A stretch of 64,000 nucleotides of DNA from Verrucomicrobiota bacterium (GTDB taxonomy: Bacteria > Verrucomicrobiota > Verrucomicrobiia > Opitutales > Opitutaceae): contig JACRKC010000114.1 of assembly GCA_016235555.1 (NCBI GenBank), positions 1-64,000 on the forward strand, written 5' to 3'. Below, in pieces: positions 32,470 through 40,948 of this stretch. The notes under the pieces are model-generated. The model had not been told where the DNA came from. It did no database searches and worked only from the letters and a program-made list of their open reading frames with translations. The position numbers were made by a program, and so were the translations under genes. Within the stretch, counting starts at the first letter, position 1. Each line of letters opens with the position of its first letter.

Positions 32470-34740
32470 GTGCGATTTCGTTTCATCCTTCACCTCGCGC
32501 TCGCCAGCGGCCTCATGCTCACCGGCTGCAAACCCCGCCCGGTCAAGACCACCGTCCGGCAAACGGTCGCCGAGGCCCTCGACCAGACCTCCGCCTCGTG
32601 CGAACGCTGCCACAAGGAGATCCACGCCGCGTGGTCCAGGACCGATCACGCTCTCGCCAATCACAAAATCGACGCCCGCGACCGCGCCGCCTTCACCGTC
32701 GCCAAACTCATCGCCGACGGCGGCTCCCGTTTCGAACTCGCCTGGCAGGACGACAAGCCGCTGATGACCGAGCTGCGCAAAGACCTTCCGCCCAACCGCC
32801 ACGAGCCCGACCTCATCCTCGGTCACAAACCGCTCTGGCAGCCCCTCATCCCCGCGAAGGGCGGCCGCTGGCAGCCCGCCGACCTCGCCTTCGATCCTGC
32901 GAAAAAAGAATGGTTCAACGTCTTCGGCCAGGAAAACCGCCAGCACGGCGAATGGGGCCATTGGACCGGCCGCGGCATGAATTGGAACTCCATGTGCGCC
33001 CACTGCCACATGACGGGCTACGACAAGAAATACGATCCCGCCACCGACACCTTCGCGTCCAAGTGGGTCGAGCACGGCATCGGCTGCATCCAATGCCACG
33101 GGGCCATGCCCAACGAGCACAAGTCGCTCCCGCCCGACGCCAAGCGCCCCGCCGGCGCGCCGCCCACTGAACTCTTCCGCACCGACCGCACGAAGATGAT
33201 GCACACCTGCGCACCGTGCCACGCGCGCAACGAACTGCTCACCGGAAAATTTCAGCCCGGCGACAGCTACCACGACCACTACCGCATCACGCTCCCCGTC
33301 GAGCCCAACGTCTACTACCCCGACGGCCAGCAGCGCGACGAAGACTTCAACTGGACCTCCGTCCTCATCAGCCGCATGGGCCACGCCGGTGTCACCTGCT
33401 TCGACTGCCACGACCCGCACACGACCAAGACCATTCTCCCCGCCACCGACAACAACCTCTGCATGCGTTGTCACAGCAATCCGTCCAACCCCGCCTTTCC
33501 CAAAGCCCCCGTCATCGACCCGCTCGCCCACTCGCGCCACAAGCCCGACAGCACCGGCAACCAGTGCGTCACCTGCCACATGCCGACGACCAACTACATG
33601 GTGCGCGCCCCGCGCCACGATCACGGCTGGCTCAAACCCGATCCGCTGCTCACGAAGGAACTCGGCATCCCCAACGCCTGCAACCGCTGCCACACCGACC
33701 AGACCACCGAGTGGGCCATCGACTTCGCGAATCAATGGTATGGCTCGAAACTCGACTCCCACCAACGCGCCCGAGCCCGCGCCATGGCCGCCGCGCAAGC
33801 GCGCCAGCCCGGCGCCGTGAGCGCCGTCCTCGCCGTCCTGAAAATGGAAGACGTGCCCGCATGGCGCGCCACGTTGCTCGAAGTCATCGCCCCCTTCCTC
33901 GACATCCCACCCGAGAGTAGTGGACGAGCCGTCCCGGCTCGTGCGTCCGCCAACGACTCCCCCTCCGCCCAAATCCTCGCCACCGCCCGCGAATCTCTCT
34001 CCGCCAAAGACCCGCTCGAACGCTCCGCCGCCGTCCGCCTCCTCGCCAGCCACGCGCCTTCGCAGGATTTGCTCCGCCCCCTCCTCCGCGACCCCGTCCG
34101 TCTCGTGCGTCTCGACGCCGCCTGGGCGTTGTCCACGACACTCGCCGCCGGCTCGCCCGAGCGCGCCGAACTCGACGCCTACATGTCGCTCTCGCTCGAC
34201 CAACCCTCCGGCCGCCTGCGGCTCGGCCAGGATCTCGCGAATCGCAACCGCCTCCCCGAGGCGCAAAGGGAAATGGAAACCGCCGTCGAATGGGATCCGT
34301 TCTCGCCCGGCATTCGTGACGCGCTTGGCTTTGTGCTCAACGCCCGCGGCTACTCTCTGCAAGCCGCTGCTCAATTCTACCGCGCCGCGCAGCTCCAGCC
34401 GGCCGACGCCCAGTCCGCCTACCGTGCCGCCCTCTCCTTCGCCGAGGCCGGCCGCCTCCCCGACGCCGAGGTCGCCTTCCGCCTCGCCGTCGAACGCGAC
34501 CCGCGTTTCGACCGCGCGTGGTATAACCTCGGGTTGCTCCTCGCGCAGACCAACCGCCTGCCCGACGCGATCACCGCGCTGAAGAAAGCCGAATCGCTCA
34601 ACGCCACCTCGGCCGACTACCCCTACGCGCTCGCGACCGTCCTCCTTCGTTCCGGCGACCGCGACGCCGCCCTCGCCGCCGCCCGCCGCACGCTCGCCCT
34701 CGACCCGAACCACGCCCAAGCGCGCGAACTCCTCCGGTAG
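32470..34740 (+). CDS. Octaheme cytochrome c-TPR lipoprotein
   Basis: Exported electron-transfer protein, 756 residues, starting at GTG. A lipobox (LMLTGC) follows a short signal sequence, so it is probably a lipoprotein. Eight heme-binding C-x-x-C-H motifs are present: CERCH, CAHCH, CIQCH, CAPCH, CFDCH, CMRCH, CVTCH and CNRCH, all in the first 430 residues. HEAT-like and TPR repeats fill the rest (AWYNLGLLLAQTNRLPDAITAL). This multiheme-TPR architecture is common in Verrucomicrobia and Planctomycetes, usually without known function. A GTAG palindrome is translated at about residues 483-493. The final CGG TAG overlaps the GTAG of a downstream repeat. Confidence 0.88.
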   Translation: MRFRFILHLALASGLMLTGCKPRPVKTTVRQTVAEALDQTSASCERCHKEIHAAWSRTDHALANHKIDARDRAAFTVAKLIADGGSRFELAWQDDKPLMTELRKDLPPNRHEPDLILGHKPLWQPLIPAKGGRWQPADLAFDPAKKEWFNVFGQENRQHGEWGHWTGRGMNWNSMCAHCHMTGYDKKYDPATDTFASKWVEHGIGCIQCHGAMPNEHKSLPPDAKRPAGAPPTELFRTDRTKMMHTCAPCHARNELLTGKFQPGDSYHDHYRITLPVEPNVYYPDGQQRDEDFNWTSVLISRMGHAGVTCFDCHDPHTTKTILPATDNNLCMRCHSNPSNPAFPKAPVIDPLAHSRHKPDSTGNQCVTCHMPTTNYMVRAPRHDHGWLKPDPLLTKELGIPNACNRCHTDQTTEWAIDFANQWYGSKLDSHQRARARAMAAAQARQPGAVSAVLAVLKMEDVPAWRATLLEVIAPFLDIPPESSGRAVPARASANDSPSAQILATARESLSAKDPLERSAAVRLLASHAPSQDLLRPLLRDPVRLVRLDAAWALSTTLAAGSPERAELDAYMSLSLDQPSGRLRLGQDLANRNRLPEAQREMETAVEWDPFSPGIRDALGFVLNARGYSLQAAAQFYRAAQLQPADAQSAYRAALSFAEAGRLPDAEVAFRLAVERDPRFDRAWYNLGLLLAQTNRLPDAITALKKAESLNATSADYPYALATVLLRSGDRDAALAAARRTLALDPNHAQARELLR
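33917..33948. repeat. GTAG palindrome inside the cytochrome gene
   Basis: GTAGTGGACGAGCCG folds with CGGCTCGTGCGTCC. It is read in frame as SGRAVPARASAND in a linker between the heme and TPR regions. The core resembles the intergenic palindromes at 40963 and 43970. Confidence 0.8.
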
Positions 34741-34830
34741 CCGCGAGCGCCAGCGAGGGAATCAGGCTCCCGTAGCCGCGAGCGTCAGCGAAGGAGTTAG
34801 CCGCCCCCCCCCCCGTAGCCGCGAGCGGGA
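34737..34830. repeat. Three tandem GTAGCCGCGAGCG repeats
   Basis: GTAGCCGCGAGCG begins at 34737, 34772 and 34815; the first two continue CAGCGA-type sequence, and a run of eleven or more C lies before the third. The first copy's TAG is the stop codon of the cytochrome gene. Confidence 0.75.
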
Positions 34831-34833
34831 CAG

Positions 34834-34967
34834 ACCGTGTGAGAACGGGACGGTGGTAGCGGAAAGCGTGAGCTTTTCGCCCGAACGCGGGCCAAATCCC
34901 ACGAAAACCTCACGGTTTCCGCTACACTTCGCGCGGCTGAACGAATGCCGCCGGGTTTTCACCCAGT
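34834..34967 (-). mobile_element. Family-2 MITE-like element, second copy
   Basis: 134 bp with imperfect 13-bp terminal inverted repeats (ACCGTGTGAGAAC and GTTTTCACCCAGT) and a strong inner palindrome from GTAGCGGAAAGCGTGAGC to CACGGTTTCCGCTAC. It is the reverse complement of the element at 46121-46253 and nearly the same length. No clear target duplication remains. Confidence 0.75.
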
Positions 34968-35057
34968 CTGGTGAGCGAGTGGCCGATCCGCTTGCCAAGA
35001 TTTCGCTTGGTAATCCGCCCCTTTCGTGTGTTTCGTGCTCCTTTCCTTCCTCCCACC
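34968..35057. other. Intergenic, probable promoter of the next gene
   Basis: About 90 bases without repeats before the small hypothetical gene. It contains a short inverted word CCAAGATTTCGCTTGG. No sigma-70 boxes could be assigned. Confidence 0.35.
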
Positions 35058-35495
35058 ATGCCGAAAATCGACGTCAACAAGGTCGCCGAAATCCTGAAAA
35101 AAAATCAGATCGATCCCGCCCTCCTCCGGAAGGTGGTCGAGGAGATGAATCTCGCCGTGCAGCCCGAGGGCGGCGACGAGGAGAAGCCCCCCGCGATCAA
35201 GAAACAGTTCGTCATCCTCGTGAGCGACCCCGACGGCCTCATGCCCAAACGCGACCTCGTCGGCTGGGTGCTCCAGATTCCCGAGAGCGAAAGCCCGGCC
35301 ACCACGCAGGACCGGATTTTCCGCACGACCTACGATTTCAACACGACCAAGAAGGGCCGCCTCCTTCCCGCGAAAACCGTCGGTGAATCGCTCGAAGCCA
35401 TCCCCGCCAAATTTTTCAAAGAGGCCGATGTCTGGGTGAAGACGAAGACCCCCGTGCTCGTCCTCAAGACCGACAACGAAATTCCGAAGGAGTAG
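35058..35495 (+). CDS. Hypothetical protein
   Basis: Soluble protein, 145 residues, not recognised. The N-terminal third is helical (DVNKVAEILKKNQIDPALLRKVVEEMNLAV), followed by an acidic hinge (EGGDEEKPP) and a beta-rich part (KQFVILVSDPDGLMPKRDLVGWVLQIPESE, then WVKTKTPVLVLKTDNEIPKE). No signal peptide, cysteine or metal-binding pattern is visible. It stands alone between a repeat array and a convergent gene. The stop TAG is part of a GTAG hairpin. Confidence 0.75.
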   Translation: MPKIDVNKVAEILKKNQIDPALLRKVVEEMNLAVQPEGGDEEKPPAIKKQFVILVSDPDGLMPKRDLVGWVLQIPESESPATTQDRIFRTTYDFNTTKKGRLLPAKTVGESLEAIPAKFFKEADVWVKTKTPVLVLKTDNEIPKE

Positions 35496-35515
35496 GTTTT
35501 CGCTCTGCGAAAACC
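35492..35515. terminator. GTAG hairpin at gene end, likely terminator
   Basis: GTAG is followed by GGTTTTCGC, loop TCT, and GCGAAAACC, a perfect nine-base-pair stem. It begins within the stop codon of the upstream gene. There is no long T-run, so termination strength is uncertain. Confidence 0.6.
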
Positions 35516-35520
35516 TAATG

Positions 35521-36351
35521 TTAGGATTTTGGCACCGCCAAAATCCTCACCTCGAAAATCTTCGGCCACAGCTTCCCGGTGATGAACAGCCGGTCAGCCG
35601 CCGCGTCGTAGGCGATTCCGTTGAGCACCGCTTCCTCGCTGCCCCGCCCCGATTGCGCCACGATCGCGGCGCAATCGATCACGCCGCGCACCTGCCCGCT
35701 CGCCGGATCGATGCGCACGATGCGGTCCGTGTGCCAGACGTTCGCAAAGATCTCGCCGTTGATCCACTCGAGTTCGTTCAACTCGGCCACCGCCTTGCCG
35801 CTCTCCGTCACCTCGATCGTCCGCGTCACCTTGAACGTCGCCGGATCGAGGAACCGGATGCGACTCGTGCCATCGCTCAGGATCAGGCTGCGGCCGTCGG
35901 TTGCGAGCCCCCAGCCCTCGCCGTCGTAGGCAAACTCCTTTTCGAGCCGGAAAGTGTCCGCATCGTAGACGAACCCTTTGCCGCCCTGCCACGTGAGCTG
36001 ATAAGCCCGGTCGCCGATCACGGCGAGACCCTCCGCAAAATACTCGCGCGCCACGTCGATGCGCTTCACCACGCGACCGGTCTTGAGTTCGACCTCGCGC
36101 AACGACGAGCGCCCGTTGAGCCCCGTGCTCTCCAGCAGGCCGCCGTTGCGCCACACGAGCCCCTGCGTGAACGCCCCCGCGTCGTGCGGCCAGGTCGCCA
36201 CCACCACGCACGTGTAGCGCGCGACCGCCCCCGCGGCTGCCGCGGCCGGCAGCACCGGCACGCTGACGGATTTTTCCGTCGCGGATCTTGCACAGCCGGC
36301 CAGCCCCAGCGCCGCCGCCAGCGCCATCGCGACACGCCACCCGTGTCCCAC
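35521..36351 (-). CDS. Glutaminyl-peptide cyclotransferase, lipoprotein
   Basis: Beta-propeller glutamine cyclotransferase of the plant/bacterial type, 276 residues. It makes N-terminal pyroglutamate on exported peptides. The family pattern is clear: FTQGLVWRNGGLLESTGLNGRSSLREVEL, later ELEWINGEIFANVWHTDRIVRIDP and LNGIAYDAAADRLFITGKLWPKIFEV. The GTG at 36351 gives a lipoprotein signal (GHGWRVAMALAAALGLAGC); the longer frame to 36525 runs through an inverted repeat and is unlikely to be translated. A hairpin at 35523-35547 lies in its last codons and may act as a terminator for the convergent pair. Confidence 0.85.
   Translation of the reverse strand: MGHGWRVAMALAAALGLAGCARSATEKSVSVPVLPAAAAAGAVARYTCVVVATWPHDAGAFTQGLVWRNGGLLESTGLNGRSSLREVELKTGRVVKRIDVAREYFAEGLAVIGDRAYQLTWQGGKGFVYDADTFRLEKEFAYDGEGWGLATDGRSLILSDGTSRIRFLDPATFKVTRTIEVTESGKAVAELNELEWINGEIFANVWHTDRIVRIDPASGQVRGVIDCAAIVAQSGRGSEEAVLNGIAYDAAADRLFITGKLWPKIFEVRILAVPKS
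35523..35547. terminator. Hairpin at convergent gene ends
   Basis: AGGATTTTGGC and GCCAAAATCCT form an eleven-base stem around a three-base loop, inside the last codons of the minus-strand cyclotransferase. With the hairpin at 35492 it could block transcription from either side. Confidence 0.55.
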
Positions 36352-36377
36352 CTTCTGGTCCCGCGGCCGCCCCGCAA

Positions 36378-36458
36378 GGTGGGCCGGGCGCTCCGCGCAC
36401 GGCCAGATCGCTTCGATTCCCGCACGCCGTTGGCCGTCCACGGAGTGGCCGGCCCACC
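36378..36458. repeat. Inverted repeat upstream of the cyclotransferase
   Basis: GGTGGGCCGGGCGCTCCGCG (36378) is mirrored by CGGAGTGGCCGGCCCACC (ends 36458) around a spacer. It is organised like the GTAG pairs but with GGTG ends. Confidence 0.65.
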
Positions 36459-36574
36459 TCTCGGACCTCGACCGGAAAGCAGTCTGCGCCACCTCGATCT
36501 GCGAATGCAGATTTGCGTTTTTCACCGCGGCATTGGGTAATCACCCTCTCTCGCAACTCAACCACTCTCTCATC

Positions 36575-37708
36575 TTGGCCGCGAAAATCCCTCCGCTCCT
36601 CTACGCCGACACCGAACGCAGCGCCGACGCCCTCTATTTCGGCCGCGTGGGCGTGCCCGATCCGTTCATCGCCTTTGGCCTGCGTGGCAAAAAATACGCG
36701 GTCGTCAGCGCGCTCGAGTTCGGTCGCGTGCGCAAGACCTCCGATTTCGACGTCGTCCTTCCGCTCGAAAAATACCTCCAGCGCGCCCGCGAACTGTGGC
36801 CGCAGCGCAAGCCCGCCGCCGCCGAGGTGATTTACCTGCTCGCGAAGGATTTCCGGCAGACGCGTTTCGTCGTGCCGGAGGATTTTCCGGCCGGTGTGTT
36901 CGACAAACTCTACGAACTCGGCCTCGACGTCTCGGTCGCCGACGGCGCCTTGTTCCCCGAGCGCGAGATCAAGACGCCGCGCGAAGCCGCCGCCATCCGC
37001 GAGGGCAACCGCCTCAGCGCGCTCGGCTTCGCCGCCGCCGAGCGCATCCTGCGCGCGAGCAAGATCCGCGGCCGCGCGCTCCTCCACCGCGGCCAGACCG
37101 TCACGAGCGAGATGCTCAAGTTCGCCATCGAGGTCGCCATCCTCGAGGCCGGCGGCGTCTCGGCCAACACCATCGTCGCCGGCGGCGACCAGGCCTGCGA
37201 TCCCCACGAACGCGGCGCTGGCCCGCTCCGCCCGCACGAGTTGATCATCGTCGATATTTTTCCACGCGTCACCGCGACGGGCTACCACGGCGACATGACG
37301 CGCACCTTCCTCCGTGGCCGCGCCAGCGATGCACAAAAGAAACTCGTCGCCGCCGTCCGCGCCGCCCAACTCGGCGCGATCAAGATGATCCGCACCCGCG
37401 TCAACGGTCGCGCCGTGCACCTCCAGTGCGTCGAGACTTTCAAGTCGCACGGCTTTGAGACGAAGCACACCGCCCAGGGCTCCGTCGGATTCTTCCACGG
37501 CACCGGCCACGGCCTCGGCCTCGCCGTGCACGAACCGCCGCGCATGAGCCCGACGATCGACTACCCGCTCAAAAAAGGCTCGGTCGTCACGGTCGAGCCC
37601 GGCCTGTATTATCCCGGCCTCGGTGGCTGCCGCATCGAGGACGTCGTGCAGGTCACTGCGGCCCGGCCCAAGTTGCTGTCCGATTACCACTACACGTGGG
37701 AATTGTGA
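36575..37708 (+). CDS. M24-family metallopeptidase (Xaa-Pro aminopeptidase-like)
   Basis: Pita-bread-fold peptidase, 377 residues, with an N-terminal creatinase-like domain (about 1-150) and a C-terminal catalytic domain. The dinuclear metal site is visible: the Asp pair in VDIFPRVTATGYHGDMTRTF region, His in HGTGHGLGLAVHE, Glu in TVEPGLYYPGLGG and Glu in GCRIEDVV. The likely role is cytoplasmic removal of residues before proline. TTG at 36575 is the best start because homology begins with AAKIPPLLYAD; it is followed by hldA after 33 bases, though a shared function is not evident. Confidence 0.85.
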   Translation: MAAKIPPLLYADTERSADALYFGRVGVPDPFIAFGLRGKKYAVVSALEFGRVRKTSDFDVVLPLEKYLQRARELWPQRKPAAAEVIYLLAKDFRQTRFVVPEDFPAGVFDKLYELGLDVSVADGALFPEREIKTPREAAAIREGNRLSALGFAAAERILRASKIRGRALLHRGQTVTSEMLKFAIEVAILEAGGVSANTIVAGGDQACDPHERGAGPLRPHELIIVDIFPRVTATGYHGDMTRTFLRGRASDAQKKLVAAVRAAQLGAIKMIRTRVNGRAVHLQCVETFKSHGFETKHTAQGSVGFFHGTGHGLGLAVHEPPRMSPTIDYPLKKGSVVTVEPGLYYPGLGGCRIEDVVQVTAARPKLLSDYHYTWEL

Positions 37709-37741
37709 CGCTTCACGCCCGCATCGACCTTTCTTTTTCCC

Positions 37742-38731
37742 ATGTCCATCGCTCCCCGCCAGCTCGGTCCGCTTCTGAAAAAAATCGCCGGCCTCCGCGT
37801 TCTCGTCGTCGGCGACTTGATGCTCGATCGCTACATCTGGGGCGACGCCACGCGCATCTCCCCCGAGGCACCCGTGCCCGTGATCGACATCCACAAGGAA
37901 ACGTGGACCGCCGGCGGCGCGGGCAACGTCGCACTCAACATCGCCTCGCTCGGCGCCCGGTGCAGCGTCGCCGGTTACATCGGCACCGATGAGGCCGGCA
38001 AACGCCTCACCGTCGCGTTGGCCGGGAAGAAAATCACCGCCCTCGCCACCCCCGGCTCCGCGCAGACCATCATGAAGACGCGCGTGATGGTGCAGCATCA
38101 ACAACTGTGCCGCCTCGACCGCGAATCACCGCCCGACGCCTATCGCATCGATGCCACGGCCGCCGAGGCCCTGCTGGCGAAAGCGATCAAAGCGTGCGAC
38201 GCCGTGGTCTTGTCAGATTACGCCAAGGGCATTCTCAGCAACGAACTGGTTGACCGCGTGACCGCCCTCGCCCGCGCCGCCGGAAAATTTGTCGCCCTCG
38301 ACCCGAAGCCGAAGCGCAAACTCGCTTTTCACGGGCTCGACCTCATCACGCCGAACAAAAGCGAATCCCTCCAACTCGCCGGCCTCGATTCGCCGCCGCA
38401 CACGCCATTCCCTGCCGCCGAAGTCTGCGCCCGCCTCCATGAGCGTTACGCCACCAAGCACCTCGTCGTCACCCTCGGCGGCGACGGCATGCTGCTCAGC
38501 TCCGGAGGCCGGATTCTCAATACGATCCCGACCGCCGCCCGCGAAGTCTACGACGTGTCCGGCGCCGGTGACACCGCGCTCGCCGCCCTCGTGCTCGCGC
38601 TCGCCGCCGGTGCGACGCTTGAGACCGCCGCCCACTTCGCCAACGCCGCCGCCGGCGTCGTCGTCGGCAAGCTCGGCACCGCGACCGTCACGCCCGCCGA
38701 ACTCAAGGCCTACGTCGCGCACGAATCATGA
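37742..38731 (+). CDS. hldA: D-glycero-beta-D-manno-heptose-7-phosphate kinase
   Basis: PfkB-family sugar kinase, 329 residues, matching the kinase half of HldE (RfaE domain I). Key features are VVGDLMLDRYIWGDATRISPEAP near the N-terminus, TWTAGGAGNVALN, and the catalytic YDVSGAGDTALAAL (about 273-286) with the general-base Asp. It phosphorylates heptose-7-phosphate to the 1,7-bisphosphate for LPS inner core. The adenylyltransferase half is absent, so a separate hldC must lie elsewhere. It overlaps gmhB by ATGA, its pathway successor. Confidence 0.9.
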   Translation: MSIAPRQLGPLLKKIAGLRVLVVGDLMLDRYIWGDATRISPEAPVPVIDIHKETWTAGGAGNVALNIASLGARCSVAGYIGTDEAGKRLTVALAGKKITALATPGSAQTIMKTRVMVQHQQLCRLDRESPPDAYRIDATAAEALLAKAIKACDAVVLSDYAKGILSNELVDRVTALARAAGKFVALDPKPKRKLAFHGLDLITPNKSESLQLAGLDSPPHTPFPAAEVCARLHERYATKHLVVTLGGDGMLLSSGGRILNTIPTAAREVYDVSGAGDTALAALVLALAAGATLETAAHFANAAAGVVVGKLGTATVTPAELKAYVAHES

Positions 38732-39258
38732 GCAAAGCGCTCTTCCTCGATCGCGACGGCACGCTCATCATCGACAAAGTCTACCTCGCCGATCCCGCCG
38801 GCGTGGAGTTGTTTCCCGGCACCGCCGCCGCCCTCCGCCGCGCGCGCGACCTCGGCTACCAGCTGTTTCTCTTCACCAACCAATCCGGCATCGGCCGCGG
38901 TTACCACACGATCGAGGACACCCACCGGGTAAACGCGCGCATGGAAGAGCTGCTCGACCTGCCCCGCCCGATCTTTGCCGAGATTTGCATCGCCCCCGAA
39001 GCACCGGGCCAGCCGGCCGTCTATCGCAAACCCTCGCCACGCTTCATCCTCGAACGCATCGCCGCGCACCACCTCGACCCGGCGCAGTGCTGGATGGTCG
39101 GCGACTCCGCCGCCGACATCGGCGCCGGCCTCGCTGCCAAAATCAACGTCGCCGCCCTCCGCACCGGCAAAGTCGATCCGCTCACCCTGCCCGAGGTCGC
39201 CGCGCAGCGCGTGCCCGTCTTCGAGAATCTCGCCGCCTTTGCGGCGACCCTGACGTAG
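38728..39258 (+). CDS. gmhB: D-glycero-beta-D-manno-heptose-1,7-bisphosphate phosphatase
   Basis: HAD-superfamily phosphatase, 176 residues, removing the 7-phosphate in heptose-LPS synthesis. The nucleophile motif is FLDRDGTLI (Asp8, Asp10), motif II is LFTNQSG, motif III is YRKPSPRF and motif IV is MVGDSAADI. Most GmhB proteins bind zinc through a C-P-H-x-P-type loop with several cysteines; here the loop reads CIAPEAPGQPAVYRKP with a single cysteine, so the zinc site seems lost. The TAG stop is the TAG of a GTAG palindrome. Confidence 0.88.
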   Translation: MSKALFLDRDGTLIIDKVYLADPAGVELFPGTAAALRRARDLGYQLFLFTNQSGIGRGYHTIEDTHRVNARMEELLDLPRPIFAEICIAPEAPGQPAVYRKPSPRFILERIAAHHLDPAQCWMVGDSAADIGAGLAAKINVAALRTGKVDPLTLPEVAAQRVPVFENLAAFAATLT

Positions 39259-39277
39259 GTCGGGCTTTACGCCCGAC
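39255..39277. repeat. GTAG palindrome overlapping the gmhB stop
   Basis: GTAG followed by GTCGGGC, loop TTTAC, GCCCGAC. The stem is perfect. The same 23 bases recur exactly at 42366-42388. Confidence 0.85.
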
Positions 39278-39287
39278 ACTCTGCCCC

Positions 39288-40187
39288 ATGCCCGAACTCG
39301 CCGAGGCCGAATTCTATCGCCTACGCTGGCACCTCGCCGCCCGCGGCCGGAAAATCATCCGCGCCCTCACGCACGACCGCGCCAAGATCTTCCGCGGCAT
39401 CGATCCCGCTGCCGTTCGTCGCGCGCTCGCCGGCACGCGCTTCGTCTACTCCGAGGCCCGCGCCAAGCAGATGCTCTTCCGCTTCAGCAGTGGCTCTTGG
39501 ATCGGCGTGCACCTTGGCATGAGCGGGGAGTTGCGCGCCGAGCCCGCCGGTTACCTCCCGCAGAAACACGATCACTTCGTGCTCGTGACGGCGAAACACA
39601 CGCTCGTCTTCAAAGATCCGCGGATGTTCGGCCGCGTGCAGTTTCACCGTGGCGACGAACCGCCGCCGTGGTGGACGCACATCGCGCCCGCCATCACGTC
39701 GGAGGCTTTCACGCTCGAAGCCGTCGCCGTATTTCTGCGGCGCCGCGCCCGCGCCCCGATCAAGGCCGTGCTGCTCATGCAGGAGCGCTTCCCCGGCATC
39801 GGCAACTGGATGGCCGACGAAATCCTCTGGCGCTCCGCCATCCATCCGAAGCGCCCCGCCGGATCGCTCACACCGGCGGAAACCCGCACGCTCTGGCGCG
39901 AATGCCGCCGCGTCTGCACGCTCGCACTCGAAACCATCGCCGGCCATGGCGGTAAACTGCCGCCCGACCTCAACGTCCACATTCCGCGCACGTGGCTGTT
40001 CTGGCACCGCTGGGAAGACGGCGGCATCTGCCCGCGCACGAAGCAGCCGCTTGAACGCGCGGAAATCGGCGGTCGCACCACGTGCTGGTCGCCCGCCCGA
40101 CAGAAGCTCTCCAGTAGGGCGGTGCTTCAGCCCGCACTCGGCCGCTTCCCTGCGCGGACTAAAGCCCCGCGCCACCGCCGACCATGA
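39288..40187 (+). CDS. Fpg/Nei-family DNA glycosylase with repeat-derived C-terminus
   Basis: Formamidopyrimidine-DNA glycosylase/endonuclease VIII family, 299 residues, for excision of oxidised bases. Pro2 and Glu3 in [10 protein letters not shown] are the catalytic N-terminus; the KQMLFRF lysine, HLGMSGEL and helix-two-turn-helix [15 protein letters not shown] (about 165-180) follow. The zinc finger is degenerate: [20 protein letters not shown] keeps two of four cysteines. The last 25 residues (from about [11 protein letters not shown]) are translated from a GTAG palindrome at 40114, in a frame where its TAG is not read as stop. The stop overlaps the tlyA start (ATGA). Confidence 0.85.
   Translation: MPELAEAEFYRLRWHLAARGRKIIRALTHDRAKIFRGIDPAAVRRALAGTRFVYSEARAKQMLFRFSSGSWIGVHLGMSGELRAEPAGYLPQKHDHFVLVTAKHTLVFKDPRMFGRVQFHRGDEPPPWWTHIAPAITSEAFTLEAVAVFLRRRARAPIKAVLLMQERFPGIGNWMADEILWRSAIHPKRPAGSLTPAETRTLWRECRRVCTLALETIAGHGGKLPPDLNVHIPRTWLFWHRWEDGGICPRTKQPLERAEIGGRTTCWSPARQKLSSRAVLQPALGRFPARTKAPRHRRP
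40114..40178. repeat. GTAG palindrome forming a coding tail
   Basis: GTAGGGCGGTGCTTCAGCCC at 40114 closes with GCAC at 40137; a second arm (GCGCGGACTAAAGCCCCGC) follows. It is read in frame as the glycosylase C-terminus. Related copies are at 49632 and 50128. Confidence 0.75.
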
Positions 40188-40948
40188 GCGCCGCGAAAAA
40201 ACTCCGACTCGACGAACTCCTCGTCGCCCGCGGTCTCGCCGAATCGCGGGCGCAGGCGAAAGCGCTCATCATGAGCGGCCGCGTCCTCCGTGGCACCGAG
40301 CGACTCGACAAACCCGGCAAGGAATTTCCCGCGGATCTCGAGCTCGCGATCGAGCAGCCGCCGCGCTTCGTCTCCCGCGGCGGTGAAAAGCTTGCCGCCG
40401 CCCTCGCCCACTTCGCCCTCGATTTGCGCGGTGCCAACGTGCTCGACGTCGGCGCGTCGACCGGCGGTTTCACCGACTGCGCACTCCAAGCCGGCGCAGC
40501 CGCTGTCGTGTGCGTCGATGTCGGCCGCGCCCAGTTGCATGCCAGGCTCCGCGCCGACCCGCGCGTGACCAATCTCGAAAAGATCAATGCCCGCCACCTC
40601 ACCGCCGCCGATCTCCCGCGCGCCGACTTCGACGCCATTGTGATGGACCTCTCCTTCATCTCGCTCACCGCCGTGCTGCCGGCCGTCTGGCCGCTGCTGC
40701 GCGCCAGCGGCGTGCTGGTCGCGCTCGTGAAGCCGCAATTTGAAGCCGGCAAGGCCGAGGTCGACAAAGGTCGCGGCGTCATCCGCGATCCCGCGGTGCA
40801 GGACGCCGTGCTCGCCCGCGTGCGCGATTTCGCCGTCACCGACCTGCCCGGCGCCACGCTCATTGGCACGATGGATTCGCCCATTACCGGCGCCGACGGC
40901 AACCGCGAGTTCCTGCTCGCCCTGCGCAAGCCCGTGGCCGCGGCATAG
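40184..40948 (+). CDS. tlyA: TlyA-family rRNA 2'-O-methyltransferase
   Basis: S4-domain methyltransferase of the TlyA/hemolysin A type, 254 residues. The N-terminal S4 RNA-binding domain is [20 protein letters not shown] (about 6-25). The SAM-binding FtsJ-like domain contains [16 protein letters not shown] and [14 protein letters not shown], with VKPQFEAGK after it. Family members methylate cytidine 2'-hydroxyls in 16S and 23S rRNA, affecting capreomycin sensitivity. It overlaps the glycosylase gene by four bases. Confidence 0.9.
   Translation: MSAAKKLRLDELLVARGLAESRAQAKALIMSGRVLRGTERLDKPGKEFPADLELAIEQPPRFVSRGGEKLAAALAHFALDLRGANVLDVGASTGGFTDCALQAGAAAVVCVDVGRAQLHARLRADPRVTNLEKINARHLTAADLPRADFDAIVMDLSFISLTAVLPAVWPLLRASGVLVALVKPQFEAGKAEVDKGRGVIRDPAVQDAVLARVRDFAVTDLPGATLIGTMDSPITGADGNREFLLALRKPVAAA

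Noticed and set aside
32460-32475. GTAG at the helicase stop as another stop-forming palindrome
   Set aside because: The following bases (TCGGTCGTGCG) do not form a hairpin, so it was not counted.
31933-34719. A 928-residue minus-strand open frame opposite the cytochrome gene
   Set aside because: Gly/Val/Glu-rich antisense shadow of a GC-rich gene with eight heme motifs on the other strand.
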